Below, one piece after another: positions 8,842-17,940 of a stretch of 64,000 bases of DNA; within the stretch, counting starts at the first letter, position 1; each line of letters starts with the position of its first letter. The DNA lies in assembly GCF_004331695.1 (NCBI RefSeq), contig NZ_SJSL01000008.1, forward strand, positions 62,001 to 126,000, read 5' to 3'. Source of the DNA: Pedobacter psychroterrae (GTDB lineage Bacteria > Bacteroidota > Bacteroidia > Sphingobacteriales > Sphingobacteriaceae). The translations under genes were made by a program, and so were the position numbers. The notes beneath the pieces are model-generated. The model worked only from the letters and a program-made list of their open reading frames with translations, ran no database searches and was not told where the DNA came from.

Positions 8842-10290
8842 ATGATAAAAAATAAGTATTCAGAATCATATGTTTTGCCGGAAAATACTTGGGATGAGAT
8901 GTTTGATCAGTCTAAGCAAGTCCGTGACGAGTATAAAAGAGTGATGGATTATCTGAATTTAGAGTCTACGGATGAGCTTAATAAAAAAGAAGAGCTTTCT
9001 AAAGTGCTTTTTATGAGTCAGGGTATTACGTTTACAGTTTATAACAGCGGGGAAGGAATAGAGAAAATATTTCCGTTTGACATTATCCCAAGGATCATCA
9101 CCTCAGAGGAATGGGCGTTCATAGAGAAAGGGATCAAACAGCGTGTTATGGCATTAAATCTTTTTCTTAAGGATGTATATAGTGATCAGTTTATCATCAA
9201 AGATGGAATTGTTCCAATAGACATCATTTATTCCTGTCCCCATTTTCTTAGAGAAATGGTCAATGTAAAAGTTCCGCACGATATTTATATTCATATTGCG
9301 GGGATCGACCTCATCAGGGACAATGATGGTACCTATTATATACTGGAGGACAATGTTCGCACACCTTCAGGTGTAAGTTACATGCTCGAAAACAGGGAAA
9401 TTACTAAACGATTATTTCCGGATCTTTTGCCTCAATGCAAGGTTAGGAGTGTAATAGAATATCCCAACGTATTGTACAACAATCTGCAGTCCCTCTCTCC
9501 AAGACAAATAGCTAATCCAACCATCGTGCTTTTAAGTCCTGGAAGCTTTAATTCTGCGTATTTTGAGCACACCACTCTGGCGCGCCTAATGGGTATCGAA
9601 TTGGTAGAGGGACCTGATCTGATTGTTGATGACAATAAAGTATATATGAAAACTACTGCAGGTTTGCAGCAGGTGGACGTCATTTATCGAAGGGTAGATG
9701 ATGAATATCTGGATCCGCTGGTATTTAATTCAAGCAGCTTACTTGGAGTAGCAGGTTTGATGAATGCATACAGAAACGGCAATGTTACCATTGTTAATGC
9801 TGTGGGCAATGGAGTGGCGGATGATAAAGCGATCTATGTTTACGTGCCAGATATGATAAAGTATTACCTGAATGAAGAGCCTTTGCTTAAAAACGTGCCT
9901 ACCTACCAGCTTGGCAATAAAGATGAAAGAGCTTATGTGTTTGAAAATATATCAAAAATGGTGGTTAAGCAAACCAATGGCAGCGGGGGTTACGGAATGC
10001 TGATGGGCCATGCGGCTACCCCAGAAGAGATTGAATCCTATAAGACAGAGATCATGAAAGACCCCCGCGCTTTTATTGCTCAGCCAACCATTAGCCTATC
10101 TTCCGCACCATGTTATATGCAAGGTGTATTGCAGCCACGAAGGGTGGATTTTAGGCCGTTTGCCTTGTGTGGTCCTAATGGTATAGAAATTATACCGGGT
10201 GGATTGACAAGGGTGGCCTTAAAAGAAGGCTCACTTGTGGTAAATAGTTCACAGGGTGGTGGAAGTAAAGATACATGGGTACTTTCTTAA
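8842..10290 (+). CDS. circularly permuted type 2 ATP-grasp protein
   Basis: A 482-residue cytosolic protein of the former DUF404/DUF407 pair. Segments such as IYIHIAGIDLIRDNDGTYY, LEDNVRTPSGVSYMLENR, VDVIYRRVDDEYLDPL and VVKQTNGSGGYGMLMG, and the terminal FRPFALCGPNGIEIIPGGLTRVAL, are family hallmarks. ATP-grasp enzymes of this clade are predicted to form amide bonds between an amino acid or peptide and an acceptor carboxylate. It is the first gene of an operon with the alpha-E protein (start 22 bp downstream) and a transglutaminase. That gene trio recurs widely in bacteria and was proposed by comparative genomics to be a peptide-tagging or peptide-synthesis system; the product is unknown. 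Confidence 0.93.
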   Translation: MIKNKYSESYVLPENTWDEMFDQSKQVRDEYKRVMDYLNLESTDELNKKEELSKVLFMSQGITFTVYNSGEGIEKIFPFDIIPRIITSEEWAFIEKGIKQRVMALNLFLKDVYSDQFIIKDGIVPIDIIYSCPHFLREMVNVKVPHDIYIHIAGIDLIRDNDGTYYILEDNVRTPSGVSYMLENREITKRLFPDLLPQCKVRSVIEYPNVLYNNLQSLSPRQIANPTIVLLSPGSFNSAYFEHTTLARLMGIELVEGPDLIVDDNKVYMKTTAGLQQVDVIYRRVDDEYLDPLVFNSSSLLGVAGLMNAYRNGNVTIVNAVGNGVADDKAIYVYVPDMIKYYLNEEPLLKNVPTYQLGNKDERAYVFENISKMVVKQTNGSGGYGMLMGHAATPEEIESYKTEIMKDPRAFIAQPTISLSSAPCYMQGVLQPRRVDFRPFALCGPNGIEIIPGGLTRVALKEGSLVVNSSQGGGSKDTWVLS

Positions 10291-10312
10291 TATTTTAAAT
10301 GATAGAATCAAT

Positions 10313-11242
10313 ATGTTAAGCAGGGTTGCAGAAAGTTTATATTGGATAAGCCGTTACGTTGAAAGAACAGATGGCATGCTTCGCATGCTCAAAATAAATT
10401 ATGCCGCTTCACAAGATTCACTTACAGAATTTTCATGGGCGCCGGTTATTAAAATCTTTTGCGGCCCGGATCCAGAGGGCCTTATTGAAGAATTCAACAG
10501 CCGCGTGATCTTGCAGTTTATGGTAACAGACAGGGACAACCCAAATTCCATTATCAATATCATCACGCAGGTTCGTGAAAATGCCAGAAGCGTACAAGAC
10601 CACATTACAAAGGATGTATGGCAATGTCTTAACGAATATTACCATACGATCAAAGATTCCAAACTAAATGCCATGCTGAAGAAGGATGATCCCATTTCGG
10701 TGCTGGATATACTGATTAAACAAGGGATGCTTTTTTATGGAACCACTGAGATTACGATGGCGCGAAATGAAGGAAGCAGCTTTATGCGTATAGGTAAATA
10801 TCTGGAGCGCAGTATTCAATCAGTAAATATATTGGATATCAAATTTGGTTCAGTAGACCATAACCCGGATTTGCTGACCAATACCAGCTATTGGAAGCAT
10901 TTGCTGTTATCCATTGGTGGGTATGAGCTTTACCTTAAAACCTACCGTCAGGGTTTTGAAGCAGAAAACGTACTGGCCCAGGTCGTATTAAACAACGAGT
11001 TTCCAAGGTCTGTAATTTATTCGCTGAATCAGCTAATCAAGTATTTTGACAGACTAAAGAACGATGGGCATATCAATCCGGGAGACCTTTCTTTTTTAAT
11101 AGGACGGCTGCAAAGTAAAGTAAAGTATGGTTCTATAAAGGGATTGAAGCAGGGCGATCTGCATCTTTATCTGACCGAAATTAAGAGTGAGCTCTATGGG
11201 ATTGGTAATGCCTTTAATCAAACATGTTTCTCACTGAGTTAA
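10313..11242 (+). CDS. alpha-E domain-containing protein
   Basis: A 309-residue all-helical protein of the former DUF403 family. The ATG at 10313 is chosen because the protein then begins MLSRVAESLYWISRYVERTDG, the near-invariant start of the family; the frame is open upstream to 10256 but that would overlap the ATP-grasp gene and add a non-family extension. The conserved E and R residues in SLYWxxRYxER give the domain its name. It has no known catalytic activity and always accompanies the circularly permuted ATP-grasp protein, so it is probably a partner subunit. The next gene begins 20 bp downstream. Confidence 0.93.
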   Translation: MLSRVAESLYWISRYVERTDGMLRMLKINYAASQDSLTEFSWAPVIKIFCGPDPEGLIEEFNSRVILQFMVTDRDNPNSIINIITQVRENARSVQDHITKDVWQCLNEYYHTIKDSKLNAMLKKDDPISVLDILIKQGMLFYGTTEITMARNEGSSFMRIGKYLERSIQSVNILDIKFGSVDHNPDLLTNTSYWKHLLLSIGGYELYLKTYRQGFEAENVLAQVVLNNEFPRSVIYSLNQLIKYFDRLKNDGHINPGDLSFLIGRLQSKVKYGSIKGLKQGDLHLYLTEIKSELYGIGNAFNQTCFSLS

Positions 11243-11262
11243 TATTATTTAACATATCACAG

Positions 11263-12237
11263 ATGCCAAAGTTTAATATTAAACACATTACAAAATATAC
11301 ATACGAATCGTTGGTTAGGGACAGTGTTAACCACATTATCCTGTATCCAAAAGAGCACGAACACCAACAGGTGATGAAGCACGATTTACAGATTTCAGGC
11401 AATCCTAAAGTAGATACCTTTGTGGATTATTATGGCAATCAGATTGGTTTTTTTACTTATAGCGAACGTCACCGGCAACTGGAAATTTATTCAGAGCTCA
11501 CTGTGGTTACCTCTGCCAGGGAGCTTCCGGCAGAAACTATGTTTAGTGAGTTTCAGTGGGAAGAGCTGCAAGCGCTACGGTATCACGTACCTTATATAGA
11601 TTATTTAAAATGGGAAGCATTTGATGGTTTGCGGGAACTAAAAGAGGTGATCACTGCAAGTAAGGAATCGGAAGCTGCACCTTACCACGTGGCATTAAAC
11701 TTTTGTACTTACGTTTACAAACACTTCAAATACATTCAGGGAGTCACTACGGCGCAGACCCAGTTAAATGAGATCTGGCAATTGAAAGCGGGGGTATGCC
11801 AGGATTTTGCGCACATCCTTTGTCAGATGTTAAGAATGGCAAATATTCCCGCTAAGTACGTAAGTGGCTATATCTGTCCAAATAAAAACGGTATGCGTGG
11901 TGAGGGTGCTACTCATGCATGGGTAGAGGCCTATATTCCATCGTTTGGATGGCTGGGCCTGGATCCTACCAATAATTGTATTGCAAATGAAACCTATGTA
12001 ATTCTGGCTTATGGCAGAAGCTTTAACGATTGCTCTCCGGTAAAAGGCGTTTACAAAGGCCCTTCAGATCACAAACTAACTGTTCAGGTAATTGTGAGCT
12101 ACGACGATGGAACAGTGGAACAGCATGAGCCCGTAGAAGAAATGCCGGTGACAGAACCTGAAGTGCCTGTTGTTTTTAAAGGCAACAGTTACCGCAGGAA
12201 CCTGCAGCTAATGCAGCAGATCCAACAGCAACAGTAA
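11263..12237 (+). CDS. transglutaminase-like protein of the ATP-grasp/alpha-E operon
   Basis: A 324-residue protein. The ATG at 11263 gives MPKFNIKHITKYTYES, the usual N-terminus of the bacterial transglutaminase-like N-terminal domain; the frame upstream would overlap the alpha-E gene. The catalytic triad is complete: C179 (AGVCQDFAH), H218 (GATHAWVEAY) and D234 (WLGLDPTNN). The C-terminus is Gln-rich. Third gene of the operon, ended by a strong hairpin at 12235-12271. Within this conserved trio the enzyme is predicted to act on the amide product of the ATP-grasp enzyme. It shares fold and motif with the divergent gene at 7849-8694 but is clearly a separate paralogue. Confidence 0.92.
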   Translation: MPKFNIKHITKYTYESLVRDSVNHIILYPKEHEHQQVMKHDLQISGNPKVDTFVDYYGNQIGFFTYSERHRQLEIYSELTVVTSARELPAETMFSEFQWEELQALRYHVPYIDYLKWEAFDGLRELKEVITASKESEAAPYHVALNFCTYVYKHFKYIQGVTTAQTQLNEIWQLKAGVCQDFAHILCQMLRMANIPAKYVSGYICPNKNGMRGEGATHAWVEAYIPSFGWLGLDPTNNCIANETYVILAYGRSFNDCSPVKGVYKGPSDHKLTVQVIVSYDDGTVEQHEPVEEMPVTEPEVPVVFKGNSYRRNLQLMQQIQQQQ

Positions 12238-12271
12238 TAAGATGGAGCTTCAGTAGAAGCCCATCTTATTA
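12235..12271. terminator. bidirectional terminator hairpin
   Basis: An 11-bp stem (12235-12245 with 12261-12271) encloses a second 5-bp stem (12247-12251 with 12256-12260). It lies exactly between the convergent transglutaminase and M16 peptidase genes, overlapping the transglutaminase stop codon. The outer arms are A/T-rich on both strands, fitting two-way use. Confidence 0.75.
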
Positions 12272-12277
12272 CAATGA

Positions 12278-15211
12278 TCAATATCCGAAGATCTGTTCTA
12301 AACTTAGTTTGGTAAGCGCACCAAATTTTTGCAGTTCTTCAGGTTTCACTTTCTTTTCAGAAGCCACAATGCAGTAGTTGTATGGCTTGTTTGCGATATT
12401 ATTTTCATGAAAAGCTTTGATGTCTGCAAAGGTCAGTGGTTTCAGTCCGTTGTATTCATCAATTCTTGAATCATGGTCTATCCCTAATCTCTGATCTGCA
12501 AAATAACTTTGAATGATGTCGTCTTTAATCACCCTGCTGGTTTCCAGGCTATTCAAAGCATTGTTTTTAGATGCTTCAAAGGAGTCATTTGCTTGCGGAA
12601 GATTATTGAGTAATTCATTCATGCCTATTACTGCATCATTCATTTTATCAGCCTGGCTACCTACATATGCCATCATTGAATATTCTCTTCCTTCTCTGGC
12701 TGGAGGGGCGTAATAGGCGTAAGTAGAATAGGCAAGGGCTTTCGATTCACGAATGGTCTGGAATACGATTGAACCCATACCACCACCAAAATAACTGTTG
12801 AACAAATTAATTTTAGCAGTAAGCTTTGGGTCGTATATCCCGGTATTCCTAACCCAGCGCACCTCTGATTGTACCATGTCATAGTCGGCAAAGTATACCT
12901 GGTTGGCAGCATTATGGAGATAAGTAAACATTTTGGCCGGTGCGCCCGGTGTAAATTCTGAAGGCAGGGGGTGCAGCTTTACAATATCTGTTGTAAACTC
13001 TTTCAGGGTTTTTGGTCCATAATAGGTGATGGTATGCTTATAGTTATTGATGTTCCGGAAAATGTAGATCAGATCATCCGATTTAATATGCTTCACCTCC
13101 TCGTTGCTCATGGTAAAGTTGAACGGGTTTTCTGCACCATGCTGGGCATAAGACATCAGCCCATCCAGGATAGCGTCTTTGTTTAGCTTATTGTTTTCCC
13201 TTCTCTTCAGAATGGTGTTCTTTAGTTCTGCCAGTGCCGGTTCATTTGCTTTGCAATTGGAAAGAATGTGTTCTACCAGGCGAACTGCTTTGTCGAAGTT
13301 TTCCTGTAATCCGCTGATGTTAATTGCCGCAGTCTCACTGGATACGTTCAGACTGTATGTGCAGGCAATGTTGTAAAACTCCTTGCTGATCTGCTCCGCA
13401 GAATATTTATCTGTGGCTAAAAAAGTAAGATACTGAGCTGCATAAGGCAGTAATTTATAATTCCAGGCACCGATGTCAAAACGGTACGACAAACGGAAAA
13501 TGCTATTTTCTTTGTTTTTTACCGTGATCACGTCAGCTATACCAGCTTTGCCAAAGTTCAGGGCTTTTTTATAATCCAGAAAGCTTGGCGCAATTGGTAT
13601 TGTTGGCCCGGCAATCAGGTTTTTTGTAAATTGAGAAGTAGAATCAGCATTTGCATTTATAGGGGTTATCATAGGCTTCTCTACTTTTAATACATTTTTA
13701 TCTTCACCTTTGTGTTTAAATCCCACTACGTAATTGTCTCTAAAAAACTGATTGGCAAAATTAACGACCTGTTGTTTAGTAATTTTGGCCATATCATCTG
13801 GCGTACTTAATGACTTGTCCCAATTGAGCCCTCTATTTTGAATAAACTCAGTGGTAGCAGACTCCACCCGATAGGCATTGCCGTCAAATGCCTGAAGAAG
13901 CCTTAATCTTGAATTAGCTACTATTGCGCTGATCAAGCTTTCGTCAAACGCTCCGGTTTTCAGCAGTTTGATCTGATCCAATAACAATTGTCGGGCTTGC
14001 TCCAGCGACTGACCTGCTTTAGGTTGCGCAGAAATGCTAAATACACCATAATCTTTCATTTGCTGAGCGTACGCATTTGCCTTTAATACTTTTTGCTGTT
14101 TGTTTAAGTTGATGTCAAACAAGCCTGCCTTTCCGTTGGACAGGATACTGGAGATTAGGTCAAGCATCAGGCTTTCTCTGCTATTTTGAGGATATCCTCG
14201 GTAATATAACTCTACACTTTCTGCACTGGGTCCGTAGACATCCACTTGCTGAATAGCTGTTAAAGGCTTTTCAGGAGCGGGATTGTACAATTCAAGTGGT
14301 TTGGGTTTCATATAGGCAAATGATTGATCCACCTTTTTAATCATTTCATCCGGGTTGAAATCTCCCGACAGGATCACGGCCATATTATTGGGCACATAAT
14401 ATTTATGGTAGTATTTTTTGATCTCGACCAGTGATGGGTTTTTCAGGTGAGCTATAGTCCCGATAGTGGTTTGTTGACCATAATTGTGGGTCGGGAACAA
14501 CAATTCAGACATCATCTCATCGAGTTTCCATCCATCATTATCCAGTCCGCGGTTCTTTTCTTCATAGACAGCCTCCAGTTCGGTATGGAATATACGGAAA
14601 ATGGGCGCCCGGAACCGCTCTGCCTGCAAGGCAAGGAATTTATCGGTTGCATTGGCAGGAAAGTCTTCATTGTAGACAGTTTCCTCATACCAGGTATGTG
14701 CATTGCTGGATTGTCCGCCAATGGCCTTGATCATTTTGTCGTATTCATTGGCTATCGAAAAGTTTGATGCCTCGCCTGAAGTTTTGTCAATCTCAGCATA
14801 GATCTCTTTGCGTTTTGCAGGGTCAGTAGTGATATTGTACTGCTCGTATAGTGCATCAATCTTATCCAGCAAAGGCTTTTCTTTGGCGAAATCCAGTGTG
14901 CCAAACTTGTCTGTTCCCTTAAACAGCATGTGCTCCAGGTAATGTGCCAGTCCTGTTGCATTGCGCGGATCGGTATTGCTACCTGCCCTTACAGCTAAAC
15001 GGAATTCAATGATTGGTTCTTTTGTGTTTTGGGAAAGTATGGCTGTTAAACCGTTTTTAAGCGTATAAAATCTTGATTTTGTCGGGTCGTTTGTTACGTA
15101 CTTATAGGTGTATCCTCCAGCGCTTGCAGTTTTCCATTTGTAGGTTGACTGCGCCATTATGCCTTGTCCGGCAAAGAGGAGCGAGACTATCAGCAATAGT
15201 TTTGTTTTCAT
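12278..15211 (-). CDS. M16-family zinc metallopeptidase (insulinase family)
   Basis: A 977-residue protein with a signal peptide (LLLIVSLLFAGQGIMA). The inverted zinc motif HYLEH is at residues 90-94, followed by the expected downstream glutamate region (ELEAVYEEKNRGLDND). The length fits the two-half M16B-type peptidases, with an active N-terminal half and an inactive C-terminal half (SYFGGGMGSIVFQTIRESKALAYS). Such enzymes act in the periplasm, degrading peptides or processing envelope proteins. It is monocistronic here and has one of the best promoters in the window directly upstream. Confidence 0.93.
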   Translation of the reverse strand: MKTKLLLIVSLLFAGQGIMAQSTYKWKTASAGGYTYKYVTNDPTKSRFYTLKNGLTAILSQNTKEPIIEFRLAVRAGSNTDPRNATGLAHYLEHMLFKGTDKFGTLDFAKEKPLLDKIDALYEQYNITTDPAKRKEIYAEIDKTSGEASNFSIANEYDKMIKAIGGQSSNAHTWYEETVYNEDFPANATDKFLALQAERFRAPIFRIFHTELEAVYEEKNRGLDNDGWKLDEMMSELLFPTHNYGQQTTIGTIAHLKNPSLVEIKKYYHKYYVPNNMAVILSGDFNPDEMIKKVDQSFAYMKPKPLELYNPAPEKPLTAIQQVDVYGPSAESVELYYRGYPQNSRESLMLDLISSILSNGKAGLFDINLNKQQKVLKANAYAQQMKDYGVFSISAQPKAGQSLEQARQLLLDQIKLLKTGAFDESLISAIVANSRLRLLQAFDGNAYRVESATTEFIQNRGLNWDKSLSTPDDMAKITKQQVVNFANQFFRDNYVVGFKHKGEDKNVLKVEKPMITPINANADSTSQFTKNLIAGPTIPIAPSFLDYKKALNFGKAGIADVITVKNKENSIFRLSYRFDIGAWNYKLLPYAAQYLTFLATDKYSAEQISKEFYNIACTYSLNVSSETAAINISGLQENFDKAVRLVEHILSNCKANEPALAELKNTILKRRENNKLNKDAILDGLMSYAQHGAENPFNFTMSNEEVKHIKSDDLIYIFRNINNYKHTITYYGPKTLKEFTTDIVKLHPLPSEFTPGAPAKMFTYLHNAANQVYFADYDMVQSEVRWVRNTGIYDPKLTAKINLFNSYFGGGMGSIVFQTIRESKALAYSTYAYYAPPAREGREYSMMAYVGSQADKMNDAVIGMNELLNNLPQANDSFEASKNNALNSLETSRVIKDDIIQSYFADQRLGIDHDSRIDEYNGLKPLTFADIKAFHENNIANKPYNYCIVASEKKVKPEELQKFGALTKLSLEQIFGY

Positions 15212-15231
15212 GTTATGAATAAGTTATAGCG

Positions 15232-15262
15232 CAAACTTAGATATAATAGCCACAATAAGCAA
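15232..15262 (-). promoter_or_regulatory. Bacteroidota-type promoter of the M16 peptidase gene
   Basis: On the minus strand a -33 TTG (15260-15262) is followed after exactly 20 nt by TAAGTTTG (15232-15239), a full match to TAnnTTTG. The predicted transcription start is about 15 nt upstream of the ATG at 15211. Confidence 0.7.
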
Positions 15263-15312
15263 TTCTATAAAATGCTGAGCTTTATTATCTGAATTCTTGT
15301 ATTTTTACCGGT

Positions 15313-16161
15313 ATGAAGAAGCAAGGTTCAAGGCCTAACATTTTGGTCGTAAATGACGATGGCATTACTGCACCAGGAATTAAAAACCTGATTGAAGTAG
15401 CACAGGAATTGGGAAATGTGGTAGTCGTAGCTCCCGACGGCCCACAATCAGGTATGGGTCATGCCATTACCATTGGCAAGCCCCTTAGGTTTGACAGGGT
15501 AGACCTGTATCCGGGGGTGGAGATGTATAAGTGTTCGGGAACGCCGGTCGACTGTGTAAAGCTTGCTGTCAATAAAATATTTAAAGGTAAAAAGCCTGAC
15601 CTTTGTGTGTCGGGCATAAATCATGGCTTAAACAACTCCATCAATGTAATCTATTCAGGAACAATGTCGGCCGCCGTAGAAGGAGCTATTGAAGGCATTC
15701 CCTCCATTGGTTTCTCACTTGATGATTTTTCGCAGGAAGCAGACTTTAGCCATTGCAAAAAATTCATCAAATCTATAGCCGAACAAGTGCTTGAGCATGG
15801 CTTGCCTGCAGCTACATTGCTGAATGTCAATTTCCCAAAAGGGGATAGCCTAAAGGGGATTAAGATCTGCAGACAGGCCAATGCGAAATGGGCAGAAGAA
15901 TTTGATGAACGCAAAGATCCTTATCAGCGGTCATATTACTGGCTGACTGGTGTTTTTGAGAATTATGATAAAGGTGAGGATACGGATGTATGGGCATTGG
16001 AACACGGGTTTGTATCGGTAGTTCCTGTACAGTTTGACCTGACGGCGCACCATGCCATACCACTGCTCAATTCATGGGATTTCGGAAATCTGGGTGGAAC
16101 AGGAAAGCCCGCAGGCGATGCACATAAACTATCCGGACCTGACGGATCGTCGCTGGGTTAA
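15313..16161 (+). CDS. surE: 5'/3'-nucleotidase SurE
   Basis: A 282-residue enzyme that dephosphorylates nucleoside monophosphates in a metal-dependent way. The metal-binding NDDG is at residues 14-17, followed by APDGPQSGMGHAIT, CSGTPVDCVKL and SGINHGLNNSINVIYSGTMSAAVEG, all SurE hallmarks. About 25 residues longer than the E. coli enzyme, mostly at the C-terminus. Cytosolic. First gene of a tight operon with a small membrane protein (12-bp gap) and lpxB. surE is commonly linked to stationary-phase survival. Confidence 0.96.
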   Translation: MKKQGSRPNILVVNDDGITAPGIKNLIEVAQELGNVVVVAPDGPQSGMGHAITIGKPLRFDRVDLYPGVEMYKCSGTPVDCVKLAVNKIFKGKKPDLCVSGINHGLNNSINVIYSGTMSAAVEGAIEGIPSIGFSLDDFSQEADFSHCKKFIKSIAEQVLEHGLPAATLLNVNFPKGDSLKGIKICRQANAKWAEEFDERKDPYQRSYYWLTGVFENYDKGEDTDVWALEHGFVSVVPVQFDLTAHHAIPLLNSWDFGNLGGTGKPAGDAHKLSGPDGSSLG

Positions 16162-16173
16162 ATTACAAAGAAG

Positions 16174-16443
16174 ATGAATAAATATTTGCAGCGTACAAAG
16201 AATAATGTGTGGATAGGCCTGGCAATCGGAATTTTAATTCCAGGTGTGCTGCTGATAGCTGCATGGTATATCATTCATCATCAAAATCTGAAAAAGGTTG
16301 ATCTGCTTTACATCGCCTGTATTGCAGTCAATGCCTATGCCATGCAGGTCTATTTTCGTTTAAATAGGGAACAGGTAGGCAGGGGTATTCTGTCAGCCAC
16401 CTTTCTCTGGGCTTTCGTATTTTTCTTTTATAAAGTAGCATGA
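16174..16443 (+). CDS. small membrane protein between surE and lpxB
   Basis: An 89-residue protein with three hydrophobic stretches (IGLAIGILIPGVLLIAAWYII, LLYIACIAVNAYAMQVYF, GILSATFLWAFVFFFY), so probably a three-helix inner-membrane protein. It starts 12 bp after surE and its stop overlaps the lpxB start by 4 nt (ATGA), which indicates translational coupling. I do not recognise a named family. The position suggests an envelope-related role, but nothing in the sequence shows a function. Confidence 0.75.
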   Translation: MNKYLQRTKNNVWIGLAIGILIPGVLLIAAWYIIHHQNLKKVDLLYIACIAVNAYAMQVYFRLNREQVGRGILSATFLWAFVFFFYKVA

Positions 16444-17549
16444 GGTATTATTTGGTAGCAGGCGAAGCTTCAGGGGACCTGCATGGTGCCAATTTAATGA
16501 AAGCACTTAAACATCAGGATGCCCATGCCGAATTCAGGTATTATGGCGGGGAAAAGATGCAGACGGAAGGTGGTGAACTCAGAAAACACTATGCCGAGAT
16601 GGCCTTTATGGGTTTTACAGAAGTCCTGTTAAATCTGCGCACCATTCTTAAAAATATGAAGGCATGTAAGGCAGATATATTGGCCTACTGTCCGGATGTT
16701 TTAATCCTCATAGACTTTCCGGGCTTCAACCTGAAAATTGCTGAATTTGCCAGTCAGAACGGAATTAAAGTATGTTATTATATCTCCCCTAAAGTTTGGG
16801 CCTGGAACCAAAAGCGTGTATTGAAGATCAAAAAAATAGTGGACAGGCTGTTTTGTATACTTCCTTTTGAAGTAGATTTTTATAAAGAATGGGGTATGGA
16901 GGTAGACTATGTGGGCAACCCGTTACTGGATGAAATTGCACAGTTTAAGCCCGATCTGGATTTTAAAAATAAGCAGGGTTTGAATGACAAGCAGATCATT
17001 GCTTTGCTGCCAGGTAGCCGTAAACAAGAGATAGAACGTTTATTGCCAAATATGCTCAGCGTAACCGACAGCTTTAGTGATTGTCATTTTGTGGTGGCAG
17101 CCGCCCCCAACTTTGATGCGTCCTATTATCAGCAGTTTATAGGCGCTAAAAATATAACCCTGGTATTTGGCCAAACGTACGACCTGCTGCATGTGGCAAC
17201 ATCAGCAATAGTGGCATCGGGTACCGCTACCCTGGAAACTGCATTATTTCATGTGCCGCAGGTAGTGGTCTATCGAGGTGGGACTATCTCTATTGCCATA
17301 GCAAGAATGCTCGTAAAAATTAAGTTTATATCCCTTGTTAACCTCATCATGGACAGACAGGTAGTGAAAGAGTTGATTCAGGAAGACTGCAATACAGTAA
17401 ATATTGCAGCTGAGCTAGCGCTGATCACACAAGGTCCATACAGGAAAAAAATGATGGATGACTACCGTCAGCTCTCTGATAAAATGGGATCGGCAGGAGC
17501 ATCAGAAAGAACAGCCAGCCTGATATTGGATTATCTTAATAATAATTAA
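16440..17549 (+). CDS. lpxB: lipid-A-disaccharide synthase
   Basis: A 369-residue glycosyltransferase (GT19) that joins UDP-diacylglucosamine and lipid X to form the lipid A disaccharide at the inner face of the cytoplasmic membrane. The N-terminus MRYYLVAGEASGDLHGANL is diagnostic. YYISPKVWAWNQKRV, ILPFEVDFY, YVGNPLLDEI, LLPGSRKQEIERLLP and ASGTATLETALFHVPQVVVYR follow in the right order. Full length. Overlaps the upstream small membrane protein by 4 nt. Its presence confirms a Gram-negative envelope with lipid A. Confidence 0.96.
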   Translation: MRYYLVAGEASGDLHGANLMKALKHQDAHAEFRYYGGEKMQTEGGELRKHYAEMAFMGFTEVLLNLRTILKNMKACKADILAYCPDVLILIDFPGFNLKIAEFASQNGIKVCYYISPKVWAWNQKRVLKIKKIVDRLFCILPFEVDFYKEWGMEVDYVGNPLLDEIAQFKPDLDFKNKQGLNDKQIIALLPGSRKQEIERLLPNMLSVTDSFSDCHFVVAAAPNFDASYYQQFIGAKNITLVFGQTYDLLHVATSAIVASGTATLETALFHVPQVVVYRGGTISIAIARMLVKIKFISLVNLIMDRQVVKELIQEDCNTVNIAAELALITQGPYRKKMMDDYRQLSDKMGSAGASERTASLILDYLNNN

Positions 17550-17940
17550 TACCCGGGAAATTTTAACCTGTTGACCCTCTGAATTTTTCAGGAGAAGTTG
17601 ATCTTTTTTTGTGTACAGATGAAACATTTGAGTTAGATAAAACGTTTTACTGAAATATATATCCCTATATAATATGAAAACTACAGATATTTTTAACTCA
17701 GCCGCGCTCCCTAAAAACCCCAGGATTATTATAAAAGAAAACATCACTTTTCTAATAATTGCCTACGAACAGTAGAAATTTCCCGCCCATTATTATCTAG
17801 ATTTTTTATCGCTTAAGCTTTTTTAGGATGCATTCATTCTGATGCCTTATGGCAATGGATTTGCATTTTTTAAAATTGCCTGGAGCGTTATTTCATCAAA
17901 TCAACTAATCATCCATTATAAATTTTAATTAAATCATCCA
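17550..17940 (+). other. 391-bp gap before the SusC gene
   Basis: AT-rich leader of the polysaccharide utilisation locus with no convincing gene. It contains a 15-mer at 17659-17673 (centre tccctatata) that recurs exactly at 22689-22703 after the SusD gene. I see no exact TAnnTTTG box with a spaced TTG; the closest is TGGATTTG near 17865-17872. No obvious terminator follows lpxB. Confidence 0.5.
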
